Assembly (NCBI GenBank): GCA_028820325.1
Contig: JAPPJO010000049.1
Span: 1 to 64,000 of the forward strand
Source of the DNA: Gammaproteobacteria bacterium
GTDB taxonomy: Bacteria; Gemmatimonadota; Gemmatimonadetes; Longimicrobiales; Gaopeijiaceae
Length of the DNA: 64,000 nt
Reading direction: 5' to 3'
Shown: in pieces, positions 53,214-61,690 of the stretch
Numbering within the stretch: the stretch's first letter is position 1
Layout: each line of letters opens with the position of its first letter
Notes under the pieces: generated by a model
Seen by the model: the letters and a program-made list of their open reading frames with translations, nothing else
The model's database searches: none
Told to the model about the DNA's origin: nothing
Position numbers and translations under genes: made by a program

Positions 53214-53674
53214 GGCCGGCCTCTCGGCGCATTATTGGGTCCAGCGACCCGATCCCGCAGCACCGGTCCCGGACCTGCGTTGTGCTTGGCAGGATCCAAT
53301 GCTAGGCGTTGCGTTTGCGTTACGCTAGAGTCGCCCGGAGAACGTCAGAGCGATATCAAGAGGATTTGCAAGTCGCGCACAGCTCGGAATTGTGTAGCTC
53401 CGGGCGTTTGGGGTGTCCGATCCGCCCTTCTCACCTGAATCAGGAGATTATTTCGTAATCCAACCTCAAACTGCCGCACGGCAGGACCTTGCGTTGCGCC
53501 GGAGCAAGCCCGTCGCCTACCCTGCGTGGAAGGGCGGAGGTCAACTCCACACAGTGGGATGTTCAAGATCCGGGGGTCAGATCCTCCACCGACCGGCGAC
53601 GATTGCCCGAACTCTCGCCATAGGCGCGTCAACGCGATGTGGAGCAGGAGTCTCTCCGCTCTTCATCCCGGCAT
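53214..53674. other. Gene-free stretch between LRR-protease and HD-protein genes
   Basis: 461 bp. Only short frames without protein-like character on either strand. No repeat, hairpin or tRNA recognised. Confidence 0.5.
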
Positions 53675-54247
53675 TCAGGTAGACTCCGCCGTCCAACATG
53701 GCCACTGCGTCCGCCAAGGTTTATCCTTTCCGCCGTCTGCCGAGGCAGCGTCCGCCGCCCTCGTTGGATGCCTCGCCACCGGTGACGATCCGTCAAGCGG
53801 TCGTTCCTCGTCGTTGTCGAATTCATCCAGCTGGCCGAGCCGCTCGAGTGATTTCGCGTACTTCGGCCGGAGGTGTTCCGGACAGTTCTGGCAAGGCCTC
53901 AGGTTATCGGTCAAATCGGCCCGCTTCACCCAAACCGCGATCCGGTTCTCGGACGTTGCAATCCGCTCGATATAGGTGTCATAGGGATCCGAGGCCTTCC
54001 GCGTGAGCAGGTTGAGAGCTTGGAGCTCTTCCACGGTCAGCCTCGCGCGCACCGCGTCGATCGACCCTCCATCCTCGACCACGTCATGCAGGACAGCGAC
54101 CACCCGCGCGTCATCTGGAACGTTCTCCATCACGCGGAGCGGGTGCCGGACAAAGACCTCGCCGTCCTGGTCGGTTTCACCTCGGTGGTTGTCGAGCGCG
54201 ACCTGGATGGCGTCCTCGAGAAGCCCGGATCGATCGCTTTTCGTCAT
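53675..54247 (-). CDS. HD-domain protein related to RelA/SpoT-type (p)ppGpp hydrolases
   Basis: 190 residues from ATG 54247 (the frame is open further). The core fits the small alarmone-hydrolase type: LEDAIQVALDNHRGETDQDGEVFVRHPLRVM, VVAVLHDVVEDGGSID (HD plus ED), and VWVKRADLTDNLRP (the K-x-AD-x-x-x-NL metal/substrate element). No synthetase or TGS domain. It could hydrolyse a hyperphosphorylated nucleotide. The last ~45 residues are Ala/Glu/Asp-rich and carry no recognised domain. No partner synthetase is seen nearby. Confidence 0.7.
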   Translation of the reverse strand: MTKSDRSGLLEDAIQVALDNHRGETDQDGEVFVRHPLRVMENVPDDARVVAVLHDVVEDGGSIDAVRARLTVEELQALNLLTRKASDPYDTYIERIATSENRIAVWVKRADLTDNLRPCQNCPEHLRPKYAKSLERLGQLDEFDNDEERPLDGSSPVARHPTRAADAASADGGKDKPWRTQWPCWTAEST

Positions 54248-54387
54248 CACGCCCCTGCTGCAGAGTAAGCCATAAGCCAAACGACGGCACCGAACGTCCA
54301 TCCAGCCCGCCATTGCGGTGGGCGCTCACCAGAATGGTCGAGACCGGATCGGGCTGGATTACCCGCGTCAGGAGCCGCGCCGCCGGT

Positions 54388-55032
54388 TCAGTCTGCGCGT
54401 CGAGGCGTGAGTCCGGCGGCAATCGCCGCCCCGCCCCTGGCCGTGAACACTCCCAGTGTCAATCCGGCGACTCCCAGGAAAGCGGCGAAACCGACCGGGC
54501 TCTGGAGCCCCCCCACGAGCTCCGCGGCCAAACTGCCGGCGGGTAGTCCGGCGCCGAATCCGGCGACGCACAAGACTATCCACCGGCGAGCCATCGGCGC
54601 CGCGGGACGAAGCGTCAGCCACTGCGCCGCGCCCAGCCCCAGGCCGGCGAATGCCCCGACGAACGTCAACCCGCCGAGTCGGCCGAGCATGTCGAGCGCC
54701 TGCAGGCGCATTGGCTCGTCGGCCAATGCCTGGCCGAGCATCTCGACCAACACGATGCCGATGGTCATGCCGATACCGAGGCCGATACCCGAGGTCGCGA
54801 CCCATGACGCGCCCAACCGCGGGTTCCTTCCCAGGGCCAGCCACTGGGCGGCGCCGAACATCGAGCCGGCCAACGCCAGGATGACGGGCGTCACCAACAT
54901 CATGCCCACGACCGCCTCGACCGGTGCTGCCAGGCCCAAGCCGACGGCCAGCCCGCCCGCCAGGCCGAGCCCGCAGAGAACGGTCCAGCGCACCCCGAAT
55001 CCGCTTGCAGCACCCCTGATATCTTCGATCAT
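54388..55032 (-). CDS. Hydrophobic membrane protein with internal repeat
   Basis: 214 residues, mostly Gly/Ala/Leu-rich membrane helices, about six. Two halves resemble each other: SMFGAAQWLALGRNPRLGASW and AGLGLGAAQWLTLRP...ARRW, so the protein is probably an internal duplication of a three-helix unit. No family or activity is recognised. A good GGGAGGTG ribosome site precedes the ATG at 55032. Confidence 0.7.
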   Translation of the reverse strand: MIEDIRGAASGFGVRWTVLCGLGLAGGLAVGLGLAAPVEAVVGMMLVTPVILALAGSMFGAAQWLALGRNPRLGASWVATSGIGLGIGMTIGIVLVEMLGQALADEPMRLQALDMLGRLGGLTFVGAFAGLGLGAAQWLTLRPAAPMARRWIVLCVAGFGAGLPAGSLAAELVGGLQSPVGFAAFLGVAGLTLGVFTARGGAAIAAGLTPRRAD

Positions 55033-55425
55033 CGCACACCTCCCATTCGGCCACCGTCGGTTGGGTCGACGTTCCGGCCCGTTGCTGGCTGTCAGTTGTC
55101 CTACCGGCGGGAACGGCAAACCGTGCCAACCGGCACGGTATTACTCTTGTTTGATGCCAAGGAGACTCTTTCCTCGTTTCCGGGTGGTTGGGTCGTCAGC
55201 GGCCGTAGATTCATGCGCGCCGGCCCGGCATCCTCACTGCCGTAGTTCCGCCCGAACAACCCGACGTAGATGTCGCGGGGCGTACTTCAGGTAGGTTTCG
55301 ATCCTTCGGAAGTCCCGGTCGAGAAACGCGGCCATCTTGCGCAGCGCAACGTCTGGGCAACCGATGGGGCGGCGAGAGGCATCGAAGGAATTGCCTTGGT
55401 CGAAGACATCGGTCCGCTTTCAACC
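55033..55425. other. Intergenic region with a DUF4062-like remnant
   Basis: 393 bp between divergent genes. On the minus strand, 55274-55227 reads DIYVGLFGRNYGSEDA, the signature of DUF4062-associated N-terminal domains (D-x-Y-x-G-L-F-G-x-x-YG). Just upstream, in a different frame, is FLDRDFRRIETYLKYAPR. Neither is part of a complete gene, so this is a decayed remnant. Confidence 0.4.
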
Positions 55426-56529
55426 ATGAGGACTCAACGAACCATGATCGACCCGGATTCCCGTGGCTACGCCCGGGCCAGGCCCTTGTCGCTGCTGGTT
55501 GCCGCGTTACTCTCGTTCAACTGCGACCAGGAGCCGCAAACCGCGACCGGCCTGCAATGCGGTCCCCATCCTGCAGACGTCGCCACACGGAACTTCGCAG
55601 GCGCGTTCACCCAGCTTGAGCCTCTGGTGTTCGGCGCTACCGGCCCCACCGCCGTGCTGTCCATCAGGACGCTGAGTGTTTCGCCGTCCGGCCAACTCCT
55701 TCTGACAGACAGCCGCAGTCTCGACCTGAAGGTTGCCGACAGCGAAGGGCGTATCGTCCAGGTGATCGGGGGTGAAGGCGAGGGTCCTGGCGAGTTCACG
55801 GCTCTCATGGGTGCCGTATTCCTGTCGGACGACCGGATCCTGACCCTTGATGCCGGCAGAGTGCTCGCGACGCTCTTCGACACGACGGGCGAGGTCCTGA
55901 GTACGTTCCCGCTAGGCGACCAACTGGACCCAAGAACTGTGGTGGCCATTGATGAATCCGCCTTTCTCATCGGAGGGATGGTCACCACGCCGGGGGAAGG
56001 GAATGACATGGCCAGGATCTATTCCCTTGACGGAACCAGCTCGGAATCGTTCCTTCCCGCCGACCAACTCCTCTTCGATACCCGGATGATCGTCGATGGT
56101 GTTTGGGCGGTCTCCTTACCGGGCGGCTCGCTGGCCCTGGGGCTCGATGTGACACCCGCCGTTCATCTGTTCTCCGAGACCGGCGCTCACATCTGCACGC
56201 AGGCGTCGGAGCCGCCTCTATGGTCGCAGTTGCTGCCGCGCGACGAGCCGGTTGCCATGGATCAGGCAACGCGCGAATGGATCGAACGAGCGACCATGAC
56301 CATCGGCGCCGCGTACGTCGGGGGCAGTGTGTACAGACAGTACAGGAGTTCGGGAGAAAACGGCGTGTCGTTGCTTGCCGAGTATGATGCCGATCTGAAT
56401 CTGCGGAACGTCTACACCGCGGTTCCGGGCCGCCTGGTCGGGGGCGATGACGAAACGCTGTTCTTTCTTGGCGGCGAGTCGGTAGATGAGACACGAGTTT
56501 CGAGATTTCGAGCCAGATGGAACCGGTGA
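55426..56529 (+). CDS. 6-bladed beta-propeller lipoprotein (copy 1)
   Basis: 367 residues from ATG 55426 (or 55444). Lipoprotein-like signal: LSLLVAALLSFNC. The mature part is a 6-bladed propeller common in Bacteroidota/Gemmatimonadota exported proteins: LSVSPSGQLLLTDSRSLDLKVAD, then GGEGEGPGEFTAL, a hallmark loop also present in the 59973-61142 gene (REGEGPGEFENV). The frame is open upstream; this start is chosen for the signal. Binding partner unknown. Confidence 0.75.
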   Translation: MRTQRTMIDPDSRGYARARPLSLLVAALLSFNCDQEPQTATGLQCGPHPADVATRNFAGAFTQLEPLVFGATGPTAVLSIRTLSVSPSGQLLLTDSRSLDLKVADSEGRIVQVIGGEGEGPGEFTALMGAVFLSDDRILTLDAGRVLATLFDTTGEVLSTFPLGDQLDPRTVVAIDESAFLIGGMVTTPGEGNDMARIYSLDGTSSESFLPADQLLFDTRMIVDGVWAVSLPGGSLALGLDVTPAVHLFSETGAHICTQASEPPLWSQLLPRDEPVAMDQATREWIERATMTIGAAYVGGSVYRQYRSSGENGVSLLAEYDADLNLRNVYTAVPGRLVGGDDETLFFLGGESVDETRVSRFRARWNR

Positions 56530-56541
56530 GGAACTGCTGCG

Positions 56542-57726
56542 TCATCCATCCCCCCTACCTCCCCACCCCTCAATCTCCCGCCGAACTCTCGCCACCTGAT
56601 CGGCAAGCTCGTCTCTCGACGGCAGATACAGCTGGTACTTCGACGCGTAGATGTTGGCGTCCTCGGGGAGCGTCAGCTCAACCACGGCGTCGTTTGTCCG
56701 GTCGCAGAGCAGGATCCCGACGGTCGGCAGCTCGTCATCGGTCTTCACGTAGCGGTCGAAGTAGGTCACGTACATCTGCATCTGGCCGAGATCCTGATGG
56801 GTCAGCTTCCCGGTCTTGAGGTCGATCAGCACGTAGCAGCGCAGCAGGCGGTTGTAGAATACGAGATCGACGAAGAAGTGACTGTCATCGAAGCTGAAGC
56901 GCTTCTGGCGCGCCTCGAACAGGAAGCCCTTGCCAAGCTCCAGCAGGAACTGTTGGAGCCGGTCGATGATGGCGATCTCCAGGTCGCTCTCGGAATACGC
57001 AGGCGTCTCCTCCAGACCGAGGAACTCCAGCACCACCGGATCCTTGATCAGGTCCGACGCCTTTTCGACGACCTGTCCCTCGCGGGCGAGACGGCGAACC
57101 TCGTGCTTGTCGCGGCTGAGCGCGAGCCGCTCGTACAGGGAGCTGTCCAGCTGCCGTTTGAGTTCGCGGACGCTCCAGCCGTTGTCCGCGGCCTCGATCT
57201 CGTAGAAACGGCGGGCTTCGGGGTCGGTTACCGACAGCAGGGTGACGTAGTGGGACCAGCCGAGCGGGAACCGCTGCAGAAGGAGGACGGGCACTGAAGC
57301 CCCTGACTCCTCGCCATGCGAAACGGGCAATTCGGAAAACAGTGTCTGCCGAATCTTCTCGGTGACGGAAACGGAAAACGCCGTCCGCCGCTTCTCGAAC
57401 TCCGGCACGACCTCCTTGAACTCCACGTAGAAACGCCGGAACTGCCTCAGGTATCGCACGGAGAACCCCCGTCCGATCCTCTCCTGCAGCGCCGCCGAGA
57501 GCTTCCTGAGCGCCTGCGCGCCGTACTCGGCCCGGTCTGCGCCCCTCTGCTCGTACTCCACGATGTACCATCCGAACAGCCAATTCCGCACGACCAGCGA
57601 GCGATCCACGGCGCGGGCAGCCGAACGCCGCGTCTCCTCATGCGTGTGCCGACACAACTCGACGAGGCGTTCGAAGTCGAATGGCTGTGAGAGCAGCAGG
57701 AGATGCCTGTCGTCCTTTCGATCCAA
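56542..57726 (-). CDS. DUF1016/YhcG-family PD-(D/E)XK nuclease
   Basis: 394 residues. N-terminal DUF1016 domain: VVRNWLFGWYIVEYEQRGADRAEYGAQALRKLSAALQERIGRGFSVRYLRQFRRFY. C-terminal nuclease: IIDRLQQFLLELGKGFLFEARQKRF, FVDLVFYNRLLRCYVLIDLKTGKLTHQDLGQM (D-x(n)-D-x-K), and YLPSRDELADQV at the end. Family members are DNA-processing nucleases linked to mobile elements and defence. It starts at TTG 57726; no better start is seen. The length equals the family norm and all motifs look intact. Confidence 0.9.
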   Translation of the reverse strand: MDRKDDRHLLLLSQPFDFERLVELCRHTHEETRRSAARAVDRSLVVRNWLFGWYIVEYEQRGADRAEYGAQALRKLSAALQERIGRGFSVRYLRQFRRFYVEFKEVVPEFEKRRTAFSVSVTEKIRQTLFSELPVSHGEESGASVPVLLLQRFPLGWSHYVTLLSVTDPEARRFYEIEAADNGWSVRELKRQLDSSLYERLALSRDKHEVRRLAREGQVVEKASDLIKDPVVLEFLGLEETPAYSESDLEIAIIDRLQQFLLELGKGFLFEARQKRFSFDDSHFFVDLVFYNRLLRCYVLIDLKTGKLTHQDLGQMQMYVTYFDRYVKTDDELPTVGILLCDRTNDAVVELTLPEDANIYASKYQLYLPSRDELADQVARVRREIEGWGGRGDG

Positions 57727-58098
57727 TCCGGACTCCGGCCAGGGGGGCTCGCTTGGCGGCAGAGCGGCATCGTGCGAGGCTGTGAGCCCGGTGCCGCCGG
57801 TAAGTATCGGATCGCTGGCTGGGCGAATACATGGCGGTATGAGACGGATTGCTCAGGCCGTCGAAATCAGGCTGTTGCGTTACCGCGGCGAGGGACCCTG
57901 GAGCGGCCCAACTTGGGTGGGCGACCTCTTTCACCGGTCGGAATCAGGACGCTTCCGCCTGGTCTCGTGGAGAGCAGCCTTCCCCGTCGGCTCCGCTGCG
58001 GTTCCCGGAACGATCCGCAGCTAGTGGTGAATGGTCGAAGGCGGGACGATCCGTGCGTGCTATTGGATCAGGCAAACCTAGAACGTGGGGAGGTGGTG
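57727..58098. other. Gene-free stretch
   Basis: 372 bp between divergent genes. A frame at about 57839-58023 has moderately protein-like residues (MRRIAQAVEIRLLRYRGEG) but no recognisable family; I call nothing here. Confidence 0.4.
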
Positions 58099-58329
58099 GT
58101 GGGCAAATTCGAGCGCAGTCTGGATGAGTTGTTCGACCGGGGAGCGCGGGAGGGCGCCCGGCAGGTTCTGGGCCAACTGGCGACCCGAAGATTCGGTGAG
58201 GAGACGGCCGGGCGTTTGTCCAAGCTGTTTGCGGAGTTCTCCGACTCCGAAGACATCGACAAGGTGAGCGGCGCGTCGCTGGAATGCCGTACCGGCGAAG
58301 AGTTCATCGAGCGGGTGCGGGCGGCGTGA
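58099..58329 (+). CDS. Small ORF, DUF4351-like tail
   Basis: 76 residues from GTG with GGGGAGG just upstream: MGKFERSLDELFDRGAREGA, then RRFGEETAGRLSKLFAEFSDSEDIDKV. The R-R-F-G helical element resembles the DUF4351 tail found at the end of Rpn-type PD-(D/E)XK proteins, but the nuclease part is absent. It is coupled to the next gene by a GTGA overlap. It could be a real small partner or the leftover of a larger gene. Confidence 0.5.
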   Translation: MGKFERSLDELFDRGAREGARQVLGQLATRRFGEETAGRLSKLFAEFSDSEDIDKVSGASLECRTGEEFIERVRAA

Positions 58330-59039
58330 GCCAACTGTCGCATCGGGTGACCACGATCAAGACGAATCGATCTCTGGTCTCGGCTCGCTGGGACACGGAG
58401 TATCGCCAGGGCCGATACGCCGACGAGCCTCCCCTCCCCTTCACGGCAGAGATCCTCGCCACGCTGCGCGCCAGCTCGCTCGCCGAGAGTAAGGGGCTCT
58501 ACATAGGGTGCGGAAACGGTCGCAACTACCTTCCGCTCGCGAGGTCGGGACTGCGGCTCTTCGGTCTCGATCTTTCGGCCGAAGCGCTTCGCCAACTGGC
58601 CGCCCGAGAGTCTGCGAAGCCCGCGCGACTGATCTGCGCCGACTTCCGGGAGTTCGCCAGCCAGCACCGCTTCGGCTACGTGATCGCCATTCAGGTGCTT
58701 CAGCATGGCGTAGCTGCCGACGTGTCCAAGTACTTTTCGCGAGTCAGGTCGCTGCTGTCCCTCGGTGGCCTCTTCTTCCTTCGCGTCAATGCCGCGTCGA
58801 CTCAGGTGCGGTGGCCGCACACCGTCATCGAACGGAATGAACTTGGCGGGTTCACGGTCTTGTACGAAGCCGGTCCCAAGCGCGGTCTCCCCGTCCACTT
58901 CTATGCGCGCGACGAACTATTGGCCTTGACCCGCGATGGTTTTGCTCTCCTGGCTGAACCTCGTGAGGACGTTGCGGTGCGCACGCCCCCGGAAGCGGGC
59001 CGCTGGGTCCAGTGGGAGGCAATCTGGAAGCGGACATGA
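58326..59039 (+). CDS. Class I SAM-dependent methyltransferase
   Basis: 237 residues, GTG start overlapping the previous stop. SAM motif I LYIGCGNGRNYLPLARSG, motif II GLDLSAEAL, motif IV VIAIQVLQHGVAAD. The fold resembles tellurite-resistance/TehB-like small-molecule methyltransferases. Substrate unknown. It starts WDTEYRQGRYADEPPLPF, a segment often seen in this family. Confidence 0.75.
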   Translation: MSQLSHRVTTIKTNRSLVSARWDTEYRQGRYADEPPLPFTAEILATLRASSLAESKGLYIGCGNGRNYLPLARSGLRLFGLDLSAEALRQLAARESAKPARLICADFREFASQHRFGYVIAIQVLQHGVAADVSKYFSRVRSLLSLGGLFFLRVNAASTQVRWPHTVIERNELGGFTVLYEAGPKRGLPVHFYARDELLALTRDGFALLAEPREDVAVRTPPEAGRWVQWEAIWKRT

Positions 59040-59126
59040 CAAGTCACCGTTTCGCTTTGCCCGACATTCCGCATGAACGCCGTGTCCACGCCTCGTCCGC
59101 CGCGCTGACTCGTCGCACCTTCCTCC

Positions 59127-59278
59127 GGATACGGGCAGGTCGCCGACGTTCTGGCGGATGGCTTGGACATCCGGTTCCTGGAAGCGGTGACGGAGGTCGA
59201 CTACGGGGGGACGGACATCGTCCTGACGACGGCCGCCGGTGCGACCTTCGAGGCCACCCGAGTCATGGTAATGGTCGT
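59127..59278 (+). pseudogene. Remnant of a flavin amine oxidase gene
   Basis: Frame reads GYGQVADVLADGLDIRF, then TEVDYGGTDIVLTTAAGATFEATRVMV: the middle part of a flavin amine oxidase (LxxGLDIxxxxxVxxVxY). Just upstream, in another frame, is ALTRRTFLR, a twin-arginine-like start. N- and C-terminal domains are missing. Confidence 0.45.
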
Positions 59279-59337
59279 GTCGACATCCGCGTGGCATCGA
59301 CCATGCTCGGGCGACTGTCGAGGCAGCGGAGTCGGAG

Positions 59338-59868
59338 GTGCTTCGTCGAGGAATCGGACGGCACACGGCCGTTGCCCTGAGCTACAAGTGCATGGCGCAG
59401 GCTGAGATCGGTCTTGCCGACGAAGCGCTCGATAGTTGCCGCCAACTGGAAGACATCGCCCGCCTCTGGACGAACGACAGCGAAGAGTTCCTTGGAGTGC
59501 CCTGGGTCGCGTGGCTCAAGTGTCGCATCGCCGGCGCGAGGGCTCTGGCTTTGGCGGTTCGAGCCGAACATCGAGCCTCGATCGGGCAGTTCCGGGTCGC
59601 CTACGCTGCCTCCCCGTCAGACCACGAAGCGACGATACACGAAATGCTACGCCTGGTGCCGGCATTGGTCGGAGCCGGAATCTCGCCCCGTGATCTGCTG
59701 GCTGTCTTCGCCGACGATACCGCCAGGTCCGCCGACCTTTGGCCTCTCGTCGTCGCCCTTGAGGAACACGCAGGCAATCAGATTCGTGCCCCACGGCAGG
59801 TCAAGGAGGTTGCGGCCGACATCCGTGGCCGGTTCATCGAGGCGGCGGAGCGAATGGGGACAACGTGA
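59338..59868 (+). CDS. Uncharacterised helical (TPR-like) protein, possibly 5'-truncated
   Basis: 176 residues from GTG (an ATG lies at 59392). Helical with TPR-like first unit (ALSYKCMAQAEIGLADEALDSCRQLEDIA) and WPLVVALEEHAGNQIRAPRQVKEVAADIRGRFIEAAE at the end. No family is recognised. Because the DNA just before is a gene remnant, it may be the surviving C-terminal part of a larger protein. It ends GTGA before the next frame. Confidence 0.5.
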   Translation: MLRRGIGRHTAVALSYKCMAQAEIGLADEALDSCRQLEDIARLWTNDSEEFLGVPWVAWLKCRIAGARALALAVRAEHRASIGQFRVAYAASPSDHEATIHEMLRLVPALVGAGISPRDLLAVFADDTARSADLWPLVVALEEHAGNQIRAPRQVKEVAADIRGRFIEAAERMGTT

Positions 59869-59972
59869 CTCGAAAGCGTCTCGGCAGTCCAGCGCGTCCG
59901 AGTTGTGGCCCGGACCCCTGCGCCTTACGATTGGCAACTTCCCAGGTCTTCCGAGCACGCGGAGTCGTCGCA

Positions 59973-61142
59973 ATGAGGTTTCTCGTTCTGGCAGCCGCCT
60001 TGTCGGCACTGGCACTGGCCACGGCAAGTCAGTTCATCGGCGCGCAGTCCATTCAGTCGCGACCCGCCGCTGAAGTGCGCCTGTCGGCCGATCCAGTGCT
60101 GTCTGTCGGGATGCTCGACGGGCCTGACGAATACCTCTTCGGCGAAATCAACGCTGGCTCGCTGCTCGCCGATGGCAGCTTGGTAGTGTCCGACCGGATG
60201 AACTTCCGTATCCAGCGTTTCGGCGCGGACGGCGAACATCTGTGGAGCCGCGGCCGCGAAGGCGAAGGTCCAGGGGAATTCGAGAACGTCCAGATCGTCC
60301 ACGGGTGCGTGAGCGCGGACCGGATCGTCGTCTACGACATCTGGACCCAACGAGTCTCCGTGTTCAACGACGAAGGGGATCTCGTCGACGACTACCGTCT
60401 GTTGTACAACGGACTGCCGATCCGGCGGTTTGGGTGCGCACCGAACGGGCGCCTGGGCTTCACGGGAGACAGCGACCAAACCATCGAGGGCCTCGCGTCC
60501 GAAGAACTCTACCGTCAGTTGATGACGCTTGGCTGGGTGGAGTTGGGCGACACTGCCGCCACCACGGTGCGCCAGCGGATCCCGGGCTCGGAAAGGAGAT
60601 ATCTCGGAGCCGGGAGCGCCATGCCCGGAAGCATCTGGGAGCACAGCGTAGCGATTACTGCGGCCAATGAGGGCATCTGGCTTGGAAGCAGCGAGGACTA
60701 CGAGGTGGAACTGATTGGGTGGACGGGCGAGACGATTCGGCGGATCCGCTGGCAGGGGCCGGATCTGAACGTGACGCAGAGGGATGTCGACCGATACCGT
60801 GACGCGCTTGAGGGAAGCTACCGGCGTGGCGGCAATCCCGACTGGCGCGCACGCTTCGAGCGCCGGTGGGCATGGGAAAGCGAGAACGTGCCCGATGTCT
60901 TTCCCGCTTACGACAGACTCATGATCGGAGACGACGGCGTACTATGGGTGCACGACTACGTTCGCCCGGGAGAGCCAAGTGAGTGGTTCGCCTTCGCCGC
61001 GGATGGCACATGGATCCGTACGCTCGTGCTGCCTCCCCGCACGCTCCTGCTGGACATCGGCCGGGACTGGGCGCTGGTACGAACACTGGATGACGTGGAT
61101 GTCCAGCGGGTCGCGGTGCACGCGTTCGTGGAGAATCGGTAA
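59973..61142 (+). CDS. 6-bladed beta-propeller secreted protein (copy 2)
   Basis: 389 residues with a signal peptide (RFLVLAAALSALALATASQFIGA). Propeller blades: AGSLLADGSLVVSDRMNFRIQRFGADGEHLWSRGREGEGPGEFENV, then DRIVVYDIWTQRVSVFNDEGDLV, and LMIGDDGVLWVHDYVRPGEPSEWFAFAADGTW. Related in family and layout to the 55426 gene but clearly diverged. A longer frame begins at GTG 59865; the signal peptide supports 59973. Confidence 0.75.
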   Translation: MRFLVLAAALSALALATASQFIGAQSIQSRPAAEVRLSADPVLSVGMLDGPDEYLFGEINAGSLLADGSLVVSDRMNFRIQRFGADGEHLWSRGREGEGPGEFENVQIVHGCVSADRIVVYDIWTQRVSVFNDEGDLVDDYRLLYNGLPIRRFGCAPNGRLGFTGDSDQTIEGLASEELYRQLMTLGWVELGDTAATTVRQRIPGSERRYLGAGSAMPGSIWEHSVAITAANEGIWLGSSEDYEVELIGWTGETIRRIRWQGPDLNVTQRDVDRYRDALEGSYRRGGNPDWRARFERRWAWESENVPDVFPAYDRLMIGDDGVLWVHDYVRPGEPSEWFAFAADGTWIRTLVLPPRTLLLDIGRDWALVRTLDDVDVQRVAVHAFVENR

Positions 61143-61169
61143 CCTGAAGTGAGTGAAGGGAGGGGCGTG

Positions 61170-61472
61170 ATGGGGAATCACAACGCAGGGTACGCCATAG
61201 CGGACACCGCGGTCGCCCTCGGCGCAGTTCGCGCCAGGACGGGGCTGACCGCCCGGGAGATCCTGGACATCGTCAGCACGCCCTACCGGCACGTTGACGT
61301 GTCGTTCAGCGGTGATGACGCCAACCCCAATTCTCCGTTCGGCAAGCTGGTCACCGAGGCCTTCGCGCCAGATGGGGCAGCACCCGAGGGGCTCGACCTC
61401 AAGACGGACGAAGGCTACGACTGGTGGGACGAGCACTGCTGGTTGCCGTTCCGCTGCCGCTTCCCGTTCTGA
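61170..61472 (+). CDS. Small protein with aromatic, Cys-containing C-terminus
   Basis: 100 residues. The N-terminal half is helical (TAVALGAVRARTGLTAREILDIV); the end is aromatic and ends GYDWWDEHCWLPFRCRFPF, with two cysteines. It has a strong ribosome site (AGGGAGGGGC) and starts at ATG 61170. No known family. The leader/core-like layout recalls peptide natural-product precursors, but no modifying enzyme is certain nearby. 28 bp separate it from the propeller gene. Confidence 0.5.
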   Translation: MGNHNAGYAIADTAVALGAVRARTGLTAREILDIVSTPYRHVDVSFSGDDANPNSPFGKLVTEAFAPDGAAPEGLDLKTDEGYDWWDEHCWLPFRCRFPF

Positions 61473-61690
61473 TGGTGGCCGTGATTCGGTAGGCATGGGC
61501 GCATACCGTTCCGCTTGTCGATGACCACGATGCACGCCGGGATCCTGGTGCCGTAGAAACAGGTCCATCCATCGCCCAAGCGCAGACGAAATCAACGATC
61601 CGATCACCACCGAATGACGGACGCGGTGGGATACACGTTCGGAGGTCGGAGGGCGACCTTCTGACGAAACCACCAACCCCTAGTGATCCG

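Noticed and set aside
53526-53975. 149-codon plus-strand frame
   Set aside because: Antisense to the HD-domain gene over much of its length and Ser/Arg-rich, no family.
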